From assembly GCA_032433765.1 (NCBI GenBank), contig JAVIAB010000160.1, positions 40,019,117 through 40,083,116 of the forward strand: DNA of 64,000 nucleotides, in the 5' to 3' direction. Every line of letters starts with the position of its first letter. Positions within the stretch are counted from its first letter, which is position 1. Position numbers and translations under genes: made by a program. Positions 1 through 9,579 of the stretch are shown one piece after another. The notes under the pieces were generated by a model, which was not told the DNA's origin, did not search any database, and worked only from the letters and a program-made list of their open reading frames with translations. The stretch comes from Megaustenia siamemsis. Its lineage: Eukaryota; Mollusca; Gastropoda; Stylommatophora; Ariophantidae.

Positions 1-159
1 AAATGAAAAGAGAACTACTAAATACAATTCAGACAAGACAAATGCGATTTTTGGGCCATGTTAAAAGATACAACAGCCTATTCAAAGTAATCTTGGAAGG
101 GAAAATACAAGGTAGCAGAGGCAGACCAAAACTAACATAGACGAGTAACATCAAATGAT
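1..159 (+). mobile_element. RTfam-A LINE, C-terminal fragment (left part of an interrupted copy)
   Basis: Forward translation gives the end of a non-LTR reverse transcriptase ORF (RELLNTI, then RQMRFLGHVKR, then a GKIQG-SRGRPK basic stretch) with an in-frame stop at the LT-stop-TSN position. It matches the copies at 2.33-2.74 kb and 58.1-58.7 kb. The copy stops at 159 and resumes at 1392, so a later insertion has split it. The 5' part lies outside the window. Confidence 0.8.
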
Positions 160-1391
160 CTTCTTCTGCTTTCCTTCCTCATCTGCCTTTCAGCGTCGAA
201 GGGAGATATAATTTGCGGTCTTTTGCTCTTCTGTTCGCCTCTGCCGCTGTTATGTTTCCTAGTGCTTCTAATATCCCATCAACCCAACTTTTTCGTGGTC
301 GACATTTGGGTCTGCTGTTCTCACAACGTTTGTTGAAGGTTCGTTGTGTTGTGTTTTGTTTTTTCTGCCTTGTCACGTGGCCAAACCATCTTATCTGTTG
401 TTTCCTTATATATTCTATGGCGGGGGCTATTCCTAGCTTTTTTCTCAGTTCTTCATTTCAGATCTTATCTCTCAGACTGTTTCCTGTCATTCGTCTAACA
501 CATTTAATCTCTGTATAGGTTATTTTTCTTATTATTCTTGCATCTAAGGTCCAGGTCTGGCATTGGTAGCACGACGTTGGTATGAAGATTGTATTGTATA
601 GTGCTTGTTTTGCCTCCAGTTATTTCCTTGTTGGACAATAGTGGTGATAACTGTCCAATGGTTTGACAAGCTTTGTTGCATCTTGATTCTATCTCTGCTG
701 TTTGAGAATTATCGTTTGTCATTAGACTTCCTAGGTATTTGAATTCCTCTACTTGTTTTAGTTGTCTGCCTTCTATAGTTATGTTGGTGTTCTGTTTATT
801 TTTGTCGACATTCATGACTTCTGTTTTGTTGATGTTGATTTTCATGTTGTATTTAGTGCCTGAGATGTTGAGTTTGTTTAGGTGTTCTTGTAGGTCTTCT
901 ATTGTTTCATGTATTAGTGCCTGATCGTCTGCAAATAAAAGCTCGTTGATCTCCTCTGTCTCTGATGGGTTAGCTAGCTTGCATATATGGTCCATGCATG
1001 TTATAAACAGTAGGGGGGATAGTACACACCCCTGTCTTACACCTGATCTAACTTCGAAGTGGTCTGTGTAGCCTGCTGCTGTCCTGACCCTGCAGCTGCT
1101 GTTGATGTAGAGACTTTTAATTAGGTTGGTTAGATGTTGACTTACTCTGTATGGTTTTAGTATCTCCCACAGTTGTTCTCTGTTTACTCTGTCGAATGCT
1201 TTTTCCTGGTGAATGAAGGCTATGTATAAGTTTTGACTGTGTTCTGTCGTTTTTTTCTGGAAGCTGTTTTGATGTGAATAGTTCGTCAGTACATCCTCTG
1301 TTTTTTCGGAACTCCATTTGAGAATCGCTTAAATGTAGTTCTATTATTGGTCTCAGCCTTTTTTCCAAGATTTTGGCGTATAGCTTTCCAA
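160..1391 (-). mobile_element. RTfam-B LINE, 5'-truncated reverse transcriptase, nested in RTfam-A
   Basis: Reading the minus strand, the first piece (about 1368-1117) carries the RT motif FRKNRGCTDELFTSKQL. The next (995-504) carries the palm motif ELLFADDQAL, the thumb-proximal KYLGSLMTND and a PLLSNKEIT segment. The 3' end has a basic RPRKSWVDGI motif and a GAAGAAG tail. The pieces are in different frames with stops between, so the gene is dead. The insertion is flanked by a perfect 10-bp TSD, ATCAAATGAT (150-159 and 1392-1401). The GAA-type microsatellite tail and single ORF suggest an RTE-like clade; this assignment is tentative. Confidence 0.85.
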
Positions 1392-1525
1392 ATCAAATGA
1401 TGGATATACAAATCAGCCAATCTGCACCATCAAAGCAAGAGACAGAGTAGAATGCGTTCCATGGTAGCCAACCTTCATTGCGGAGATGGCACTCGATGAT
1501 GACGATGATAACGATGATATAAATG
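1392..1525 (+). mobile_element. RTfam-A LINE, 3' end (right part of the interrupted copy)
   Basis: This continues the element broken at 159. The TCTGCACCATCAAAGCAAGA block and the ATGGTAGCCAACCTTC block match 2660-2720 and 58.60-58.67 kb. It ends in a degenerate GATGATGACGATGAT tail typical of this family. Confidence 0.8.
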
Positions 1526-1914
1526 TATAACTTTGACTACGTTGTTGAAATGATTACAAATATATAGAGAGTGATGGAATGAATAAAAGATATCAGCAAA
1601 AAATGAACGAAGTAATTAAAATATGATTAGCCATGCCATTGACCTGCATTCGACGAACAAATCGAGAATTAGAAACGTTGATGCACATAATAGGATGCAG
1701 ATTGTTGGCACAGGAAAAAATAGAGTAGCAATAATTAAAGCTTAGAGACTTTTACAACATACACACACACACACACACACACACACGAGAGATAAAGTAG
1801 AATACCTCGGAGGATGAAACATATCGGTTCAGAATATATAAAATATATGATCATTTCCAGGTTATGTAGAGGAGAACTCTGCTATATTGACTGAAAGTTC
1901 ATGTTTTGTTATGT
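1526..1914. other. AT-rich spacer with a short (AC)n microsatellite
   Basis: I see no gene or recognised TE here. A (CA)n run of about 28 bp lies at about 1760-1787. Confidence 0.6.
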
Positions 1915-2320
1915 TAAAATAGGATCATCATCACAAAACTCCGGACACATCCGTAGGTGATCCGATCTTCTTCTCAAAATGTTCGTCAGCAGATATCCAC
2001 TAATTGTGTCAGTTCGGTGTTGGTTAACAACTTCTCTCATTCGTCCACAATGTCGCTCTGGATGTCGCTCTGGATGTCGCTCTGGATGTCGCTCTGTTCT
2101 GGCAACACTGGTCTTCACTCTCCCAATTCACACTGCATAGACAGCCATGTATTTGTACTTCTGTTAACGTCCTTTGCTCGACCCATCTCTTGGAGGTTGA
2201 TAATGATATCTGCCCGATCCATTGGCTGTCCATCAGCTAATATTGCTGAATCTGCCAATCTGTCTTTGCCCTCAACAACAGCATTGTCCGGAACATCCAT
2301 GAAAATCATATTGTAAATCT
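1915..2320 (-). mobile_element. RTfam-H LINE remnant with degenerate RNase H domain
   Basis: Minus-strand translation gives VPDNAVVEGKDRLADSA followed by DGQPMDRADIIINL and an EMGRAKD segment. These line up with the better preserved RNase H copy at 47.56-47.95 kb (VHGHAGVRGNERGDRLAS, DGQPMDRANIINAL). The histidine of the GHAG motif is replaced here, and the downstream part is broken by a 12-bp tandem expansion (about 2046-2095). RNase H downstream of RT is known from I/Nimb- and R1-type LINEs. The copy is clearly a pseudogene. Confidence 0.7.
2046..2096. repeat. 12-bp tandem repeat inside the RNase H LINE remnant
   Basis: The unit GCTCTGGATGTC is repeated about four times. On the minus strand this reads as reiterated SRAT or RHPE residues, so it is a short in-frame expansion within the LINE-derived sequence. 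Confidence 0.85.
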
Positions 2321-2740
2321 GGGACCTATGTATTGCTCTCAGAATTGCAGAAACATGGACATTAGGACCAGAAAACGGAACAGAAAATTGAAGCCATTGA
2401 AATGTGAATCTATAGAAGAATAGGTAGAATTGGATGGAAAGAAAAGAAAACAAACAATGAAGGTTTAAAACAACTAAAAAGGAAAAGAGAACTACTAAAC
2501 ACAATTAGAACAAGACAAATGAAATTTTGGGGGCATGTTAAAAGACACAACAACCTAATAAAAGTAACATTGGAAGGGAAAATACAAGGTAAAAGAGGTA
2601 GAGGCAGACCAAGACTAACATGGACGAGTAACATCATAGAGATGGACAGGTCAACCTATGACAGTCTGCACCATCAAAGCAGGAGACAGAGTGGAATGAC
2701 GTTCCATGGTAGCCAACCTTCGATACGGAGACGGCACGCA
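2321..2740 (+). mobile_element. RTfam-A LINE, C-terminal fragment with 3' end
   Basis: Forward translation shows an ETWTL-type segment, then RELLNTIRTRQMKFWGHVKR, then GKIQGKRGRGRPRLTW, which is the characteristic end of this RT family. It closes with the CTGCACCATCAAAGC block. The copy is 5'-truncated and frameshifted. It abuts the oppositely oriented RNase H remnant. Confidence 0.8.
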
Positions 2741-2816
2741 ATGATGTTGATCCCAGCCATTGTCGATGAATTAAGACTGACTCTACCTTGCCGATCATGT
2801 CCATTGAGTCACTAGT

Positions 2817-2890
2817 GCGCGCACGCACGCACACACACACGCACGCGCGCACACACACACACACACACACATACACACACACATATATGA
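2817..2890. repeat. (CA)n/(CACG)n microsatellite
   Basis: About 70 bp of alternating CA with interspersed CG steps. The surrounding 2741-3127 holds no recognised gene. Confidence 0.9.
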
Positions 2891-3127
2891 GCAGACTCTT
2901 GAGTCTGCGACTAATCTTTATTTCCATGATCTCAATACTGGTCATCATTGTGTATGCCCCACTATCCTCGTGAACAGTTATGTCATCGGGCAGTGAATGT
3001 CCAAGCACTACGTTGATGACATACCACAGAGCCATCTGTGCAGACTAGCGCGTCCGTATATTTTAGCAGTTTTCACAAATGAGGGCATTCACTTTTGAAT
3101 TAACTGCAATCGGATACTGTTCTCTTC

Positions 3128-3500
3128 ATTCTATCTAAGGTGGCAATGGCACGATCTGAAGTTCAGAAGGAACATTCTATCGAAGGTGGCAATGGCACGA
3201 TCTAAAGTTCAGAAAGAACATTCTATCGAAGGGGGCAATGGCACATTCTAAAGTTCAGAAGGAACATTCTATCGAAGGTGGCAATGGCACGATCTGAAGT
3301 TCAGAAGGAACATTCTATCGAAGGTGGCAATGGCACGATCTGAAGTTCAGAAGGAACATTCTATCGAAGGTGGCAATGGCACGATCTGAAGTTCAGAAGG
3401 AACATTCTATCGAAGGTGGCAATGGCACGATCTGAAGTTCAGAAGGAACATTCTATCGATGGTGGCAATGGCACGATCTGAAGTTCAGAAGGAACATTCT
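3128..3500. repeat. 46-bp minisatellite, about 8 units
   Basis: The unit begins AAGGTGGCAATGGCACGATC, continues TGAAGTTCAGAAGGAACATT and ends CTATCG. There are eight head-to-tail copies, most nearly identical; the second and third carry substitutions. Confidence 0.95.
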
Positions 3501-3582
3501 GCCCCAGAAATATTAAATAGCACGCAGATCGATGTGCAAAAACTCCTCATCTCTGCCTATTCATGATTTACCTATCCTTAAC

Positions 3583-3679
3583 TTATTGCCCTTATCTTCA
3601 GTATTAATAGCTAAAAAAAGATAAGCACTGATCAGGAACATCTATCGTATTCGAAAATAAGTGAAGATAAGGGCAATAA
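3583..3679. repeat. 18-bp perfect inverted repeat with 61-bp loop
   Basis: TTATTGCCCTTATCTTCA at 3583-3600 is the exact reverse complement of 3662-3679. I see no TSD or coding content. It may be a chance hairpin or the remnant of a small foldback element. Confidence 0.7.
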
Positions 3680-3874
3680 CTGATATGTTTCACGTTATAG
3701 TTCGTCTTCCTCTCAATGTGATCTTCTATGAGTGAGCCGTAATATCTTAGACCCTTCCTCGTTTGTATCTCCCCCGTCTCCTATAACCCCTATTATTGTT
3801 ATATTTTTGGTTATTTTATCGTTTATTGTGGTTAATATATGCTGACTTTAAAACTAAATTGACTTTGGTCGACG

Positions 3875-4055
3875 ATCATCCTCATTACACATGGGACACG
3901 TCCATAAGTACTCATATATCCTACTCAGTGTCGGGAGTGAAGTCTGACGACTCCAGTTCCGTGTTATTTGCTATTCGACTGTCTCTTCTCACATACCGCT
4001 CGTTCTGTGCTTCTCCAGCTTTGACCTCATGTTTGTTCACTCTGGTCATTGTAAA
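3875..4055 (-). mobile_element. Possible diverged RTfam-H LINE 3' end
   Basis: Short matches to the 3' part of the RNase H LINE (GACGACTCCAGTTC..GTGTT, and an NERYVRRDSRIAN-like minus translation versus NEKLSGRVRRLIN at 47.8 kb) suggest an old copy. Similarity is patchy and this is uncertain. Confidence 0.35.
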
Positions 4056-4179
4056 TTAAATTCAGCATAGTCAGTATTCGTTTATTTTCATGATGTTTTT
4101 ATTGATAGTTTTAATCAAATGTAAATGGGCATAAGAAGATCTCTCACAGGGTTGAAAATACTACTTGTAGGTAGGTGAT

Positions 4180-4434
4180 TAAAAAAAAAAAGTAAAGTGC
4201 CCCCGTCACGCAAGTGGCGTATAGGGAATATGGTGCTAGTGACCATAAATTTTACAGACCTTCGGCACATGATTTTTGGGGTAATGTGGTCGGTATTACG
4301 CCCGTGCCGTTTTACTTTTCCAGAAAAAAAATCCGGTACCCATTAAAGGTTTGGTGAACCGGAAGCCGTCGGTTGGGATCGAACCCTACCTCTTGTCCTT
4401 TGTAGTCTAGGTCACTAACCACTGAGCTATGGCG
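4180..4434 (-). mobile_element. SINE-A (tRNA-derived SINE)
   Basis: The tRNA-like head is at high coordinates: box A-like TAGCTCAGTGGTTAG (here slightly altered) and box B GGGTTCGATCCC on the minus strand. A CGGCTTCCGG-like segment follows, then a GGTAATGTGGTCGGTATTAC body segment and a 3' T-rich end (A run on the plus strand at 4180). A short direct repeat GGTGAT flanks it (4174-4179 and 4435-4440). It is not a functional tRNA gene. Confidence 0.9.
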
Positions 4435-4439
4435 GGTGA

Positions 4440-4670
4440 TGAGTGTGACAAAATAAGCAAGCGAATGACAATCAGAAGAGTTGGATATTTACGGTCAATA
4501 AAATCAACATATCTTTTTTTTTTCCAATCGTCCATTTGATGGCCGCTTGTGGAATGAACAAATTGGTTTACGTGCGTTATGTTGAAACAATACATCAAAT
4601 TATTTGCTCAAGTTATAAGACAGAAAGATCAAACAACACAGTGAATCTTCAGTAAACTATTTAAATAAAC
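4440..4670. other. Unassigned spacer
   Basis: AT-rich sequence with a T run near 4507. I see no recognised repeat or coding feature. Confidence 0.5.
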
Positions 4671-4777
4671 CAGACCCAAGGGTCTGACAATGAAAAAAAG
4701 ATGGATTGTTGGAATAGTAGCCGCAAACTAAATCTGCCCTCGACGCTGAAAGGCAGCTGAGGAAGGAAGAAGATGCC
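4671..4777 (+). mobile_element. RTfam-B LINE, extreme 3' end
   Basis: ACCAGACCCAAGGGTCTGAC and the CTCGACGCTGAAAGGCAGCT stretch followed by GAGGAAGGAAGAAGATG match the terminal 100 bp of the RTfam-B copies at 160-250, 27.05-27.23 kb and 29.65-29.8 kb. It is severely 5'-truncated. Confidence 0.8.
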
Positions 4778-4784
4778 CAGTGCG

Positions 4785-4848
<64 letters not shown>

Positions 4849-4864
4849 GTCTCTCTCTCTCTCG
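4785..4864. repeat. (CT)n microsatellite
   Basis: About 80 bp of CT repeats with single TTT and GTCT interruptions. It directly follows the LINE 3' end and may have grown from it. Confidence 0.95.
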
Positions 4865-5310
4865 TCCAAATGCCTTTCCTTTCGTGACTGAGATGAGTGG
4901 TGAATGACGTTTTTCGAATCTTGATGTGTTGCAAGAAAGCAACTTTGATAATACGTTCTTTGTTATACAGGTAGAAAGTTCACCCCATCACCTAGAAAAA
5001 AAAGCGAATTGCGTCGACGTAAAGGAAGCATGAGGTGTAAAGATAAACATCAGTCAGTCTGAAAGGTAAAATCCAGATAAGGGAATAATCAGCCCTAAAA
5101 TGAAGGAATAATATACCGTATTGACTAAAATCATATTGTGCCTTGCCCTACACTCCTAAAGCGTGTTTGGGAAAGATGTTCTCTATCCCAGGTCGTGATT
5201 TCGCTGTGGTCTAATAAAGATTACGCTGCTGCAGAAATAAAGTCATATTTATTCATTGGCTATTTGCTGTTGCTTGTACATATCGCTGGCTATTGCTGGC
5301 GAGCAGTCAA
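4865..5310. other. Unassigned spacer
   Basis: I find no gene or clear repeat here. The stretch at 5311-5360 has weak similarity to the 3' end of SINE-A (GTCACGC..GACGTATG..AATATGGTGTTA). Confidence 0.4.
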
Positions 5311-5444
5311 ACTAAAGTGCTCTTGTCACGCTATATGACGTATGTAAATATGGTGTTACTGCCAACTCTTTCCATAACTAAAAAAAGACTATCTTTACTA
5401 CACATAGTACCGCTGCTGGTGTATGTCGGGAGGCAACGATAGAA

Positions 5445-5510
5445 CCACTTGGATAAAGGCCGCTTGGTCAAGCAGTCGCCACGACGTGTGCAACTCAGGA
5501 TTTTTATTTC
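5445..5510. repeat. Dispersed repeat segment (GCCGCTTGGTC..CAGTCGCCACGACG)
   Basis: This block recurs at 15287-15320 with nearly the same sequence, so it belongs to a dispersed family whose limits I cannot define. The GCTTGGTC..AGCAGTC part could be a degenerate box A. Confidence 0.45.
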
Positions 5511-5544
5511 ACCCCAGTAACTAATGACACAATTCTCGGTGGCG

Positions 5545-5605
5545 CAGTACCATATGCTTGCTTGCTTGCGTTCGCCCGATGACTTAAGGAGTGTACCTTA
5601 CCAGC
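5545..5605 (-). mobile_element. SINE-E tail fragment
   Basis: The plus strand GCTTGCTTGCTTGCGTTCGC followed by CCGATGACT is the reverse complement of the SINE-E 3' end (CGAACGCAAGCAAGC). The fragment lies head to head with the forward copy that follows. Confidence 0.7.
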
Positions 5606-5895
5606 ACCAGAGCTGGAAGTTGTCAGCGACCCACAGCTGATGGCTTGCGCCAGGATCGGTGAACCAGAACCATCCAGACCCTGTTCCACCTCTCCGTGGT
5701 ACCTCTAGTAACAGACTAACCTGTCTAGTCTGGCCAAGCGAGGGATCGAAGAGGGAAGACAACCTGGTACTCAAAAATGTCATGCTGAAGTCGGATGTGT
5801 TGGGCCGAAAGGCGCAAATATCACAGTTATACTGTAAACCACAACACAACGCAGACACGCCTACTTAACGTCCTTTTAAGGGCGGATGATGACGT
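5606..5895 (+). mobile_element. SINE-E (dispersed short element)
   Basis: It starts at GAAGTTGTCAGCGACCCA and runs through GTCTAGTCTGGCCAAGCGAG to the conserved core GAAGTCGGATGTGTTGGGCC-GAAAGG. It ends with the CCTTTTAAGGGCGGATGATG block. The same order of blocks is seen at 6005, 12.86, 37.14, 46.78 and 57.83 kb (minus). Confidence 0.8.
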
Positions 5896-6004
5896 ACCAT
5901 ATTAGATCGGCTTACTTCCACAGTTACATTTTCTGCTACCCATTTTCAGATACCTAGTTGACCCCGAGGTCGTGTCGTCCTGCACCACATTTATTTAGTG
6001 AACG

Positions 6005-6296
6005 CGGACTGGAGGCAAAGCCGCCTGACATCAAAGGAGCTGAAGTTATCAACGAATCATAACGGATGGCTTGCGTCAGAATCGGTAAATCAGAACCATC
6101 CAGATCTTACTCCATCTCTTTGCGGCGCCTCCAGTAACAGACTAATAACTCAAGTCTGGGCATGTGAGTAGGGATCGAGGGGAAAGGCAATCAATACTCA
6201 ACAATGCCATTGCTGAAGTCGGATGTGTTGGGCCGAAAGGCGTTATTATCACAGTTTTACTGAAAACCACAACGCATACATGTCCACTTACTATTC
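6005..6296 (+). mobile_element. SINE-E, left part (interrupted by SINE-B)
   Basis: The GAAGTTATCAACGAATCATA..GGATGGCTTGCGTCAGAATC..AACAGACTAATAACTCAAGT..GAAGTCGGATGTGTTGGGCC blocks match the 5.6-kb copy. It breaks off in the CACTTA segment at about 6292 and resumes at about 6625. Confidence 0.8.
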
Positions 6297-6624
6297 GGGG
6301 GCCTCGGTAACCGAGTAGGGAAAACCACCCGACTGGACTACCGACGTTCGGACAACCCGTGTACGATTCCCGCTGGAAGCAGTGTGAATTTTACTCGTGG
6401 TTGTAAAAAAAATCCTCCCTCGGTCGACTCAGCCGCTGGCAGAAATGGATACCAGTATGGTACTCTGGGAAGGTGAGGAATGCCGCCTTGCATCTGTGTT
6501 TCGATGCTTGAAGCGACAATATCCAGAAGTCTCCGAACACTTCTGGATAGGCGGCCTAGCACATATGGGTGAAAACTCGCGTGCTGAGACGCCGATTCAA
6601 GTCTCGTACTTTACCGTACCGCTC
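6297..6624 (+). mobile_element. SINE-B (tRNA-derived) nested in SINE-E
   Basis: The head GGGGGCCTCGGTAACCGAGT has a box A-like GGTAACCGAGTAGGG, with a box B-like CGTGTACGATTCCCG at about 6359. The body includes CTGGGAAGGTGAGGAATGCC and the end reads CAAGTCTCGTACTTTACC. It matches the minus-strand copy at 44.39-44.72 kb along its length. Confidence 0.85.
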
Positions 6625-6692
6625 TTTTAAAAGTAGATGACGAGGAAGTGTATTTATTTAGTCATCGGGCGAACGCAAGCAAACAAGAACCC
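6625..6692 (+). mobile_element. SINE-E, right part (tail)
   Basis: TTTTAAAAGTAGATGACGAG and GTCATCGGGCGAACGCAAGC correspond to the last 65 bp of SINE-E. This confirms that SINE-B landed inside a pre-existing SINE-E. Confidence 0.8.
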
Positions 6693-6777
6693 AACTACTC
6701 ACCTTTAAGACATATTGATGAGGAGGATACGATGTTAATGTTAAAATATTTTTTCAGTAACCAAACACGTGTTTAAT

Positions 6778-6960
6778 TGATGTGTGGTCGGTATCACGCC
6801 AGTCCTCCCTACTTTCATAATCTCTTGTATAGTTTCTTTTGAAGCTTGTTAATCCCGAAGACTTGTCAGTCGGAAAAAACGTCGGTACATCTACGATTTG
6901 GACCTAAACCTTTGGTATGTGGAGATCGCAATTACCGCTCAACAAGCGCGACTCTTTATC
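6778..6960 (-). mobile_element. Diverged SINE-A copy
   Basis: GTGTGGTCGGTATCACGCCA and a later degraded head (CTAAACCTTTGGTATG..GATCGCAATTACCGCTCAAC) follow the block order of minus-strand SINE-A with many mismatches. I regard it as an old copy. Confidence 0.45.
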
Positions 6961-7345
6961 GGAAAAAAATATATAGCTGGTAACATTTCATTTTTCTGAG
7001 ATATCTCATCATTTTACGTTCCGTTTTTAAATCTATTTAGCGCATGATGCAGCTCAACAACAAATATTTTAAAAATCACGTTATAATTTAATATTATAAC
7101 TTGGGGGCTGGGTAGTCCAGACCTCGCATGAGGTTACAAGATGGTAAACAAACGAAACAAACAATAATAACATGTATATGTTTTAATCCGTATATAAAGA
7201 AAATAATTAAAATGAATATATTTAATCGTTTGATTAATGCATGGGTTCAAAACCCACCAGAAGCGGGGGTGAATAAAAAAAATAGAAAAAATTAATCAGT
7301 AGTTTCGTTATGACGTTACGCTCCATTCATCTTTTTGGATTGTGA
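6961..7345. other. AT-rich spacer with a possible tRNA-like segment
   Basis: A GGGTAGTCCAGACCTCGCAT segment (about 7108) and a box B-like GGGTTCAAAACCC (about 7243) hint at a decayed tRNA-derived SINE about 190 bp long. Nothing else is recognised. Confidence 0.3.
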
Positions 7346-7450
7346 GATACGATGTCTAGCCCTCTCGGATAACAGCAAGAAACAGGAGTTCCTGTGTTCG
7401 CTCGCGCACGTTATTGAAACCTTGGAAGCTAAAATCGAAAAGTGTGGGCT
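7346..7450 (+). mobile_element. SINE-F internal fragment
   Basis: CTCTCGGATAACAGCAAGAA and CCTGTGTTCGCTCGCGCACG-TTATTGAAAC match the internal part of SINE-F (32.4, 48.0 and 55.1 kb). Neither head nor tail could be assigned. The GC-richer sequence to about 7600 is unrecognised. Confidence 0.65.
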
Positions 7451-7751
7451 ATAAATATGGCCGCCGCCAAAACAACATTGTCAGCAGCAACTTACCTCAC
7501 CGTGGATTCCAGGCCCTGCTACGGAGTTCGTGCACACGGGCCGGACTATTCTCGGATTTTCTAGATGAGGGTATCGGATTCTTCCGGTATGTAGTGATGT
7601 GGATCCTAACAACAAACACATATATATTTATTATTATGTATATTACTTTGACTGAGTCTAATTCAAGCACTTTATTTTAAATATTGTAATGAAGTGAAGA
7701 CGAATAATAATTTGTAATGTTGTTACTAATGAATTTATAGCCATAATCATG

Positions 7752-7976
7752 TCAGATTGTATGTACTGAGATGACGGTTGTTACAGCATATGAGATTGTA
7801 TGTACTGAGATGACGGTAGTTACAGCATATGAGATTGTATGTACTGAGATGGCGGTAGTTACAGCATATGAGATTGTATGTACTGAGATGGCGGTAGTTA
7901 CAGCATATGAGATTGTATGTACTGAGATGACGGTAGTTACAGCATATGAGGTTGTATGTACTGAGATGTCGGTAAA
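7752..7976. repeat. 39-bp minisatellite, about 5.5 units
   Basis: The unit is GAGATTGTATGTACTGAGAT followed by GACGGTAGTTACAGCATAT. Because 39 is divisible by 3, both strands stay open; these frames are not considered genes. Confidence 0.95.
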
Positions 7977-8116
7977 GTCTACCCCCAGATATTCAAGCAT
8001 GTGGAAGGTGTATAATTATTGTTGATCACGTGAGTGTTGGTTCTTCTCTACATTCGGGCAGCGTTGTTTTGTTTCTTTTCTTTTTTGTCGCTTGTTTTTT
8101 TTATTTACTTCCGTGA

Positions 8117-8223
8117 AAATGTCGCGTATATGAACGCTACTTCGCCGTAGAGTGCGGTTCTGGGCTATTGTGTCGCGTATATGAACGCTACTTCACCGTA
8201 GTGTGCGGTTCTGGCTTATGTTG
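8117..8223. repeat. Two-copy tandem duplication, about 53 bp
   Basis: GTCGCGTATATGAACGCTAC..GTGCGGTTCTGG occurs twice in a row with two differences. The flanking 7977-8116 and 8224-8685 hold no recognised gene. Confidence 0.85.
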
Positions 8224-8685
8224 CTCAGAACATGAAGTTCATGTTGTTTAGAGACATCTTCCACGAATTTTTGAAACGACGAAACTGTTGACTACATCAA
8301 CACAAAAGCTATGCAATTTGTAGAGAAAATGTAACACGTGGAGATAAACATAACTAATTGATTAGAAAAGCAAGGCAAAAATATTTAAGCGCTTTAAAAT
8401 TGAAAAGCCTTATCAGGAGCTTAATATATAACAACGGAAGAAAATAATAAAGGCTTTATCAATCTTTATCACACATGAGGCGGGGCGATGTTACTTTTAT
8501 TTGCAGAGTATATGACTTTTCTGAGGGATTCTGGATAAGCTGTCCCGCTCTGTTGCGTGACCATTTGGTCTAGTTCTCTCTTTCTTTTTTTTCACTTCCT
8601 TTTGTAGCGGCTTGGGTGTTGAGGGAGATGCAAATTTCTTGTCCCTTTTGACGGCTTTAATTGTCAGTTGATGTTGCTGTAGCAT

Positions 8686-8757
8686 TTTTTAAAATGTTGT
8701 CTACCCATCGTATTCTTTGTCTGCCTCTTATTCTTCTTCTGCCTCTTTTAATATATG
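8686..8757 (-). mobile_element. LINE C-terminal micro-fragment
   Basis: Minus translation gives KRGRRRIRGRQRIRWVDNIL, the basic GRxRxRWxDNI motif that ends many RTE-like ORFs. Only about 70 bp remain. Confidence 0.5.
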
Positions 8758-8812
8758 CTTAGTAAGGAATCACACGGCATTCTCTCTAGATAGCAAACCA
8801 GTTTATTTCTCA

Positions 8813-8851
8813 TTATGGTTATGGTTATAGTTATGGTTATAGTTATGGTTA
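8813..8851. repeat. Short GGTTAT/GGTTATAGTTAT tandem repeat
   Basis: About three units of a 12-bp repeat. It is not a canonical telomere motif. The sequence from 8852 to 9380 has no recognised content. Confidence 0.8.
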
Positions 8852-9381
8852 GTCGAAGGCCCCGCTATCACTGCAAAGGAATTAAAATCCATAATTGCTC
8901 AACCGCCCGTGCCAGTGGAATCATCCGAATTAAAATTAATTTCACTGAAGGATCCAAACAAAGAAAGGTAACTGCAGTCCCCATAATAACAGCTACAACA
9001 CACGACAAAATACATAAGGCCAAGCGGCACCGAGAGTGAACTAAGCTGAACTGTACTTCGTTATACGATATCATCATTCATCGTAAGCAATCAGAATATC
9101 AAAACATGAGCTTGATGAAAAACACAACTCACGGTGTGCACAGAGCACTAAACTCAATAGCTCCGGCACCTAACCGAATTTGGAATGTGAGGAAATTGCA
9201 ACAAGGAACACCTTTGAAACTGAGTCTCAATGGTTCCTGCCGCCTATCCGTCATATTGACCTAATTATTTGCTGTTTCTGTATGTAGCGTATGATTAGTT
9301 CACTGTCTACTCACTTTATTATATTGTTATTTCAGACTTTGTCTTTTCTCGTCACTCCAAGCGCTCCAGACCAAAAAACTA

Positions 9382-9527
9382 TCCATCCACCCATCCATCC
9401 ATTCATCCATCCATCCATCCATCCATCCATCCATCCATCCATCCATCCGTCCGTCCGTCCGTCCGTCCGTCCGTCCGTCCGTCCGTCCGTCCGTCCGTCC
9501 GTCCGTCCATCCGTCCGTTCGTCCGTC
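9382..9527. repeat. (CATC)n followed by (CGTC)n tetranucleotide microsatellite
   Basis: A CATC block switches sharply at about 9448 to a GTCC block, giving a compound tetranucleotide repeat of about 145 bp. Translated repeats such as HPSI or DGRT are artefacts. Confidence 0.95.
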
Positions 9528-9579
9528 AGCCCACGCCGATCTTTCGAGCCGTGACCGCCCAATAGTGCATAGATCCAAA

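Noticed and set aside
4657..4942. Arg/Glu-rich ORFs on the minus strand
   Set aside because: They translate the (CT)n microsatellite.
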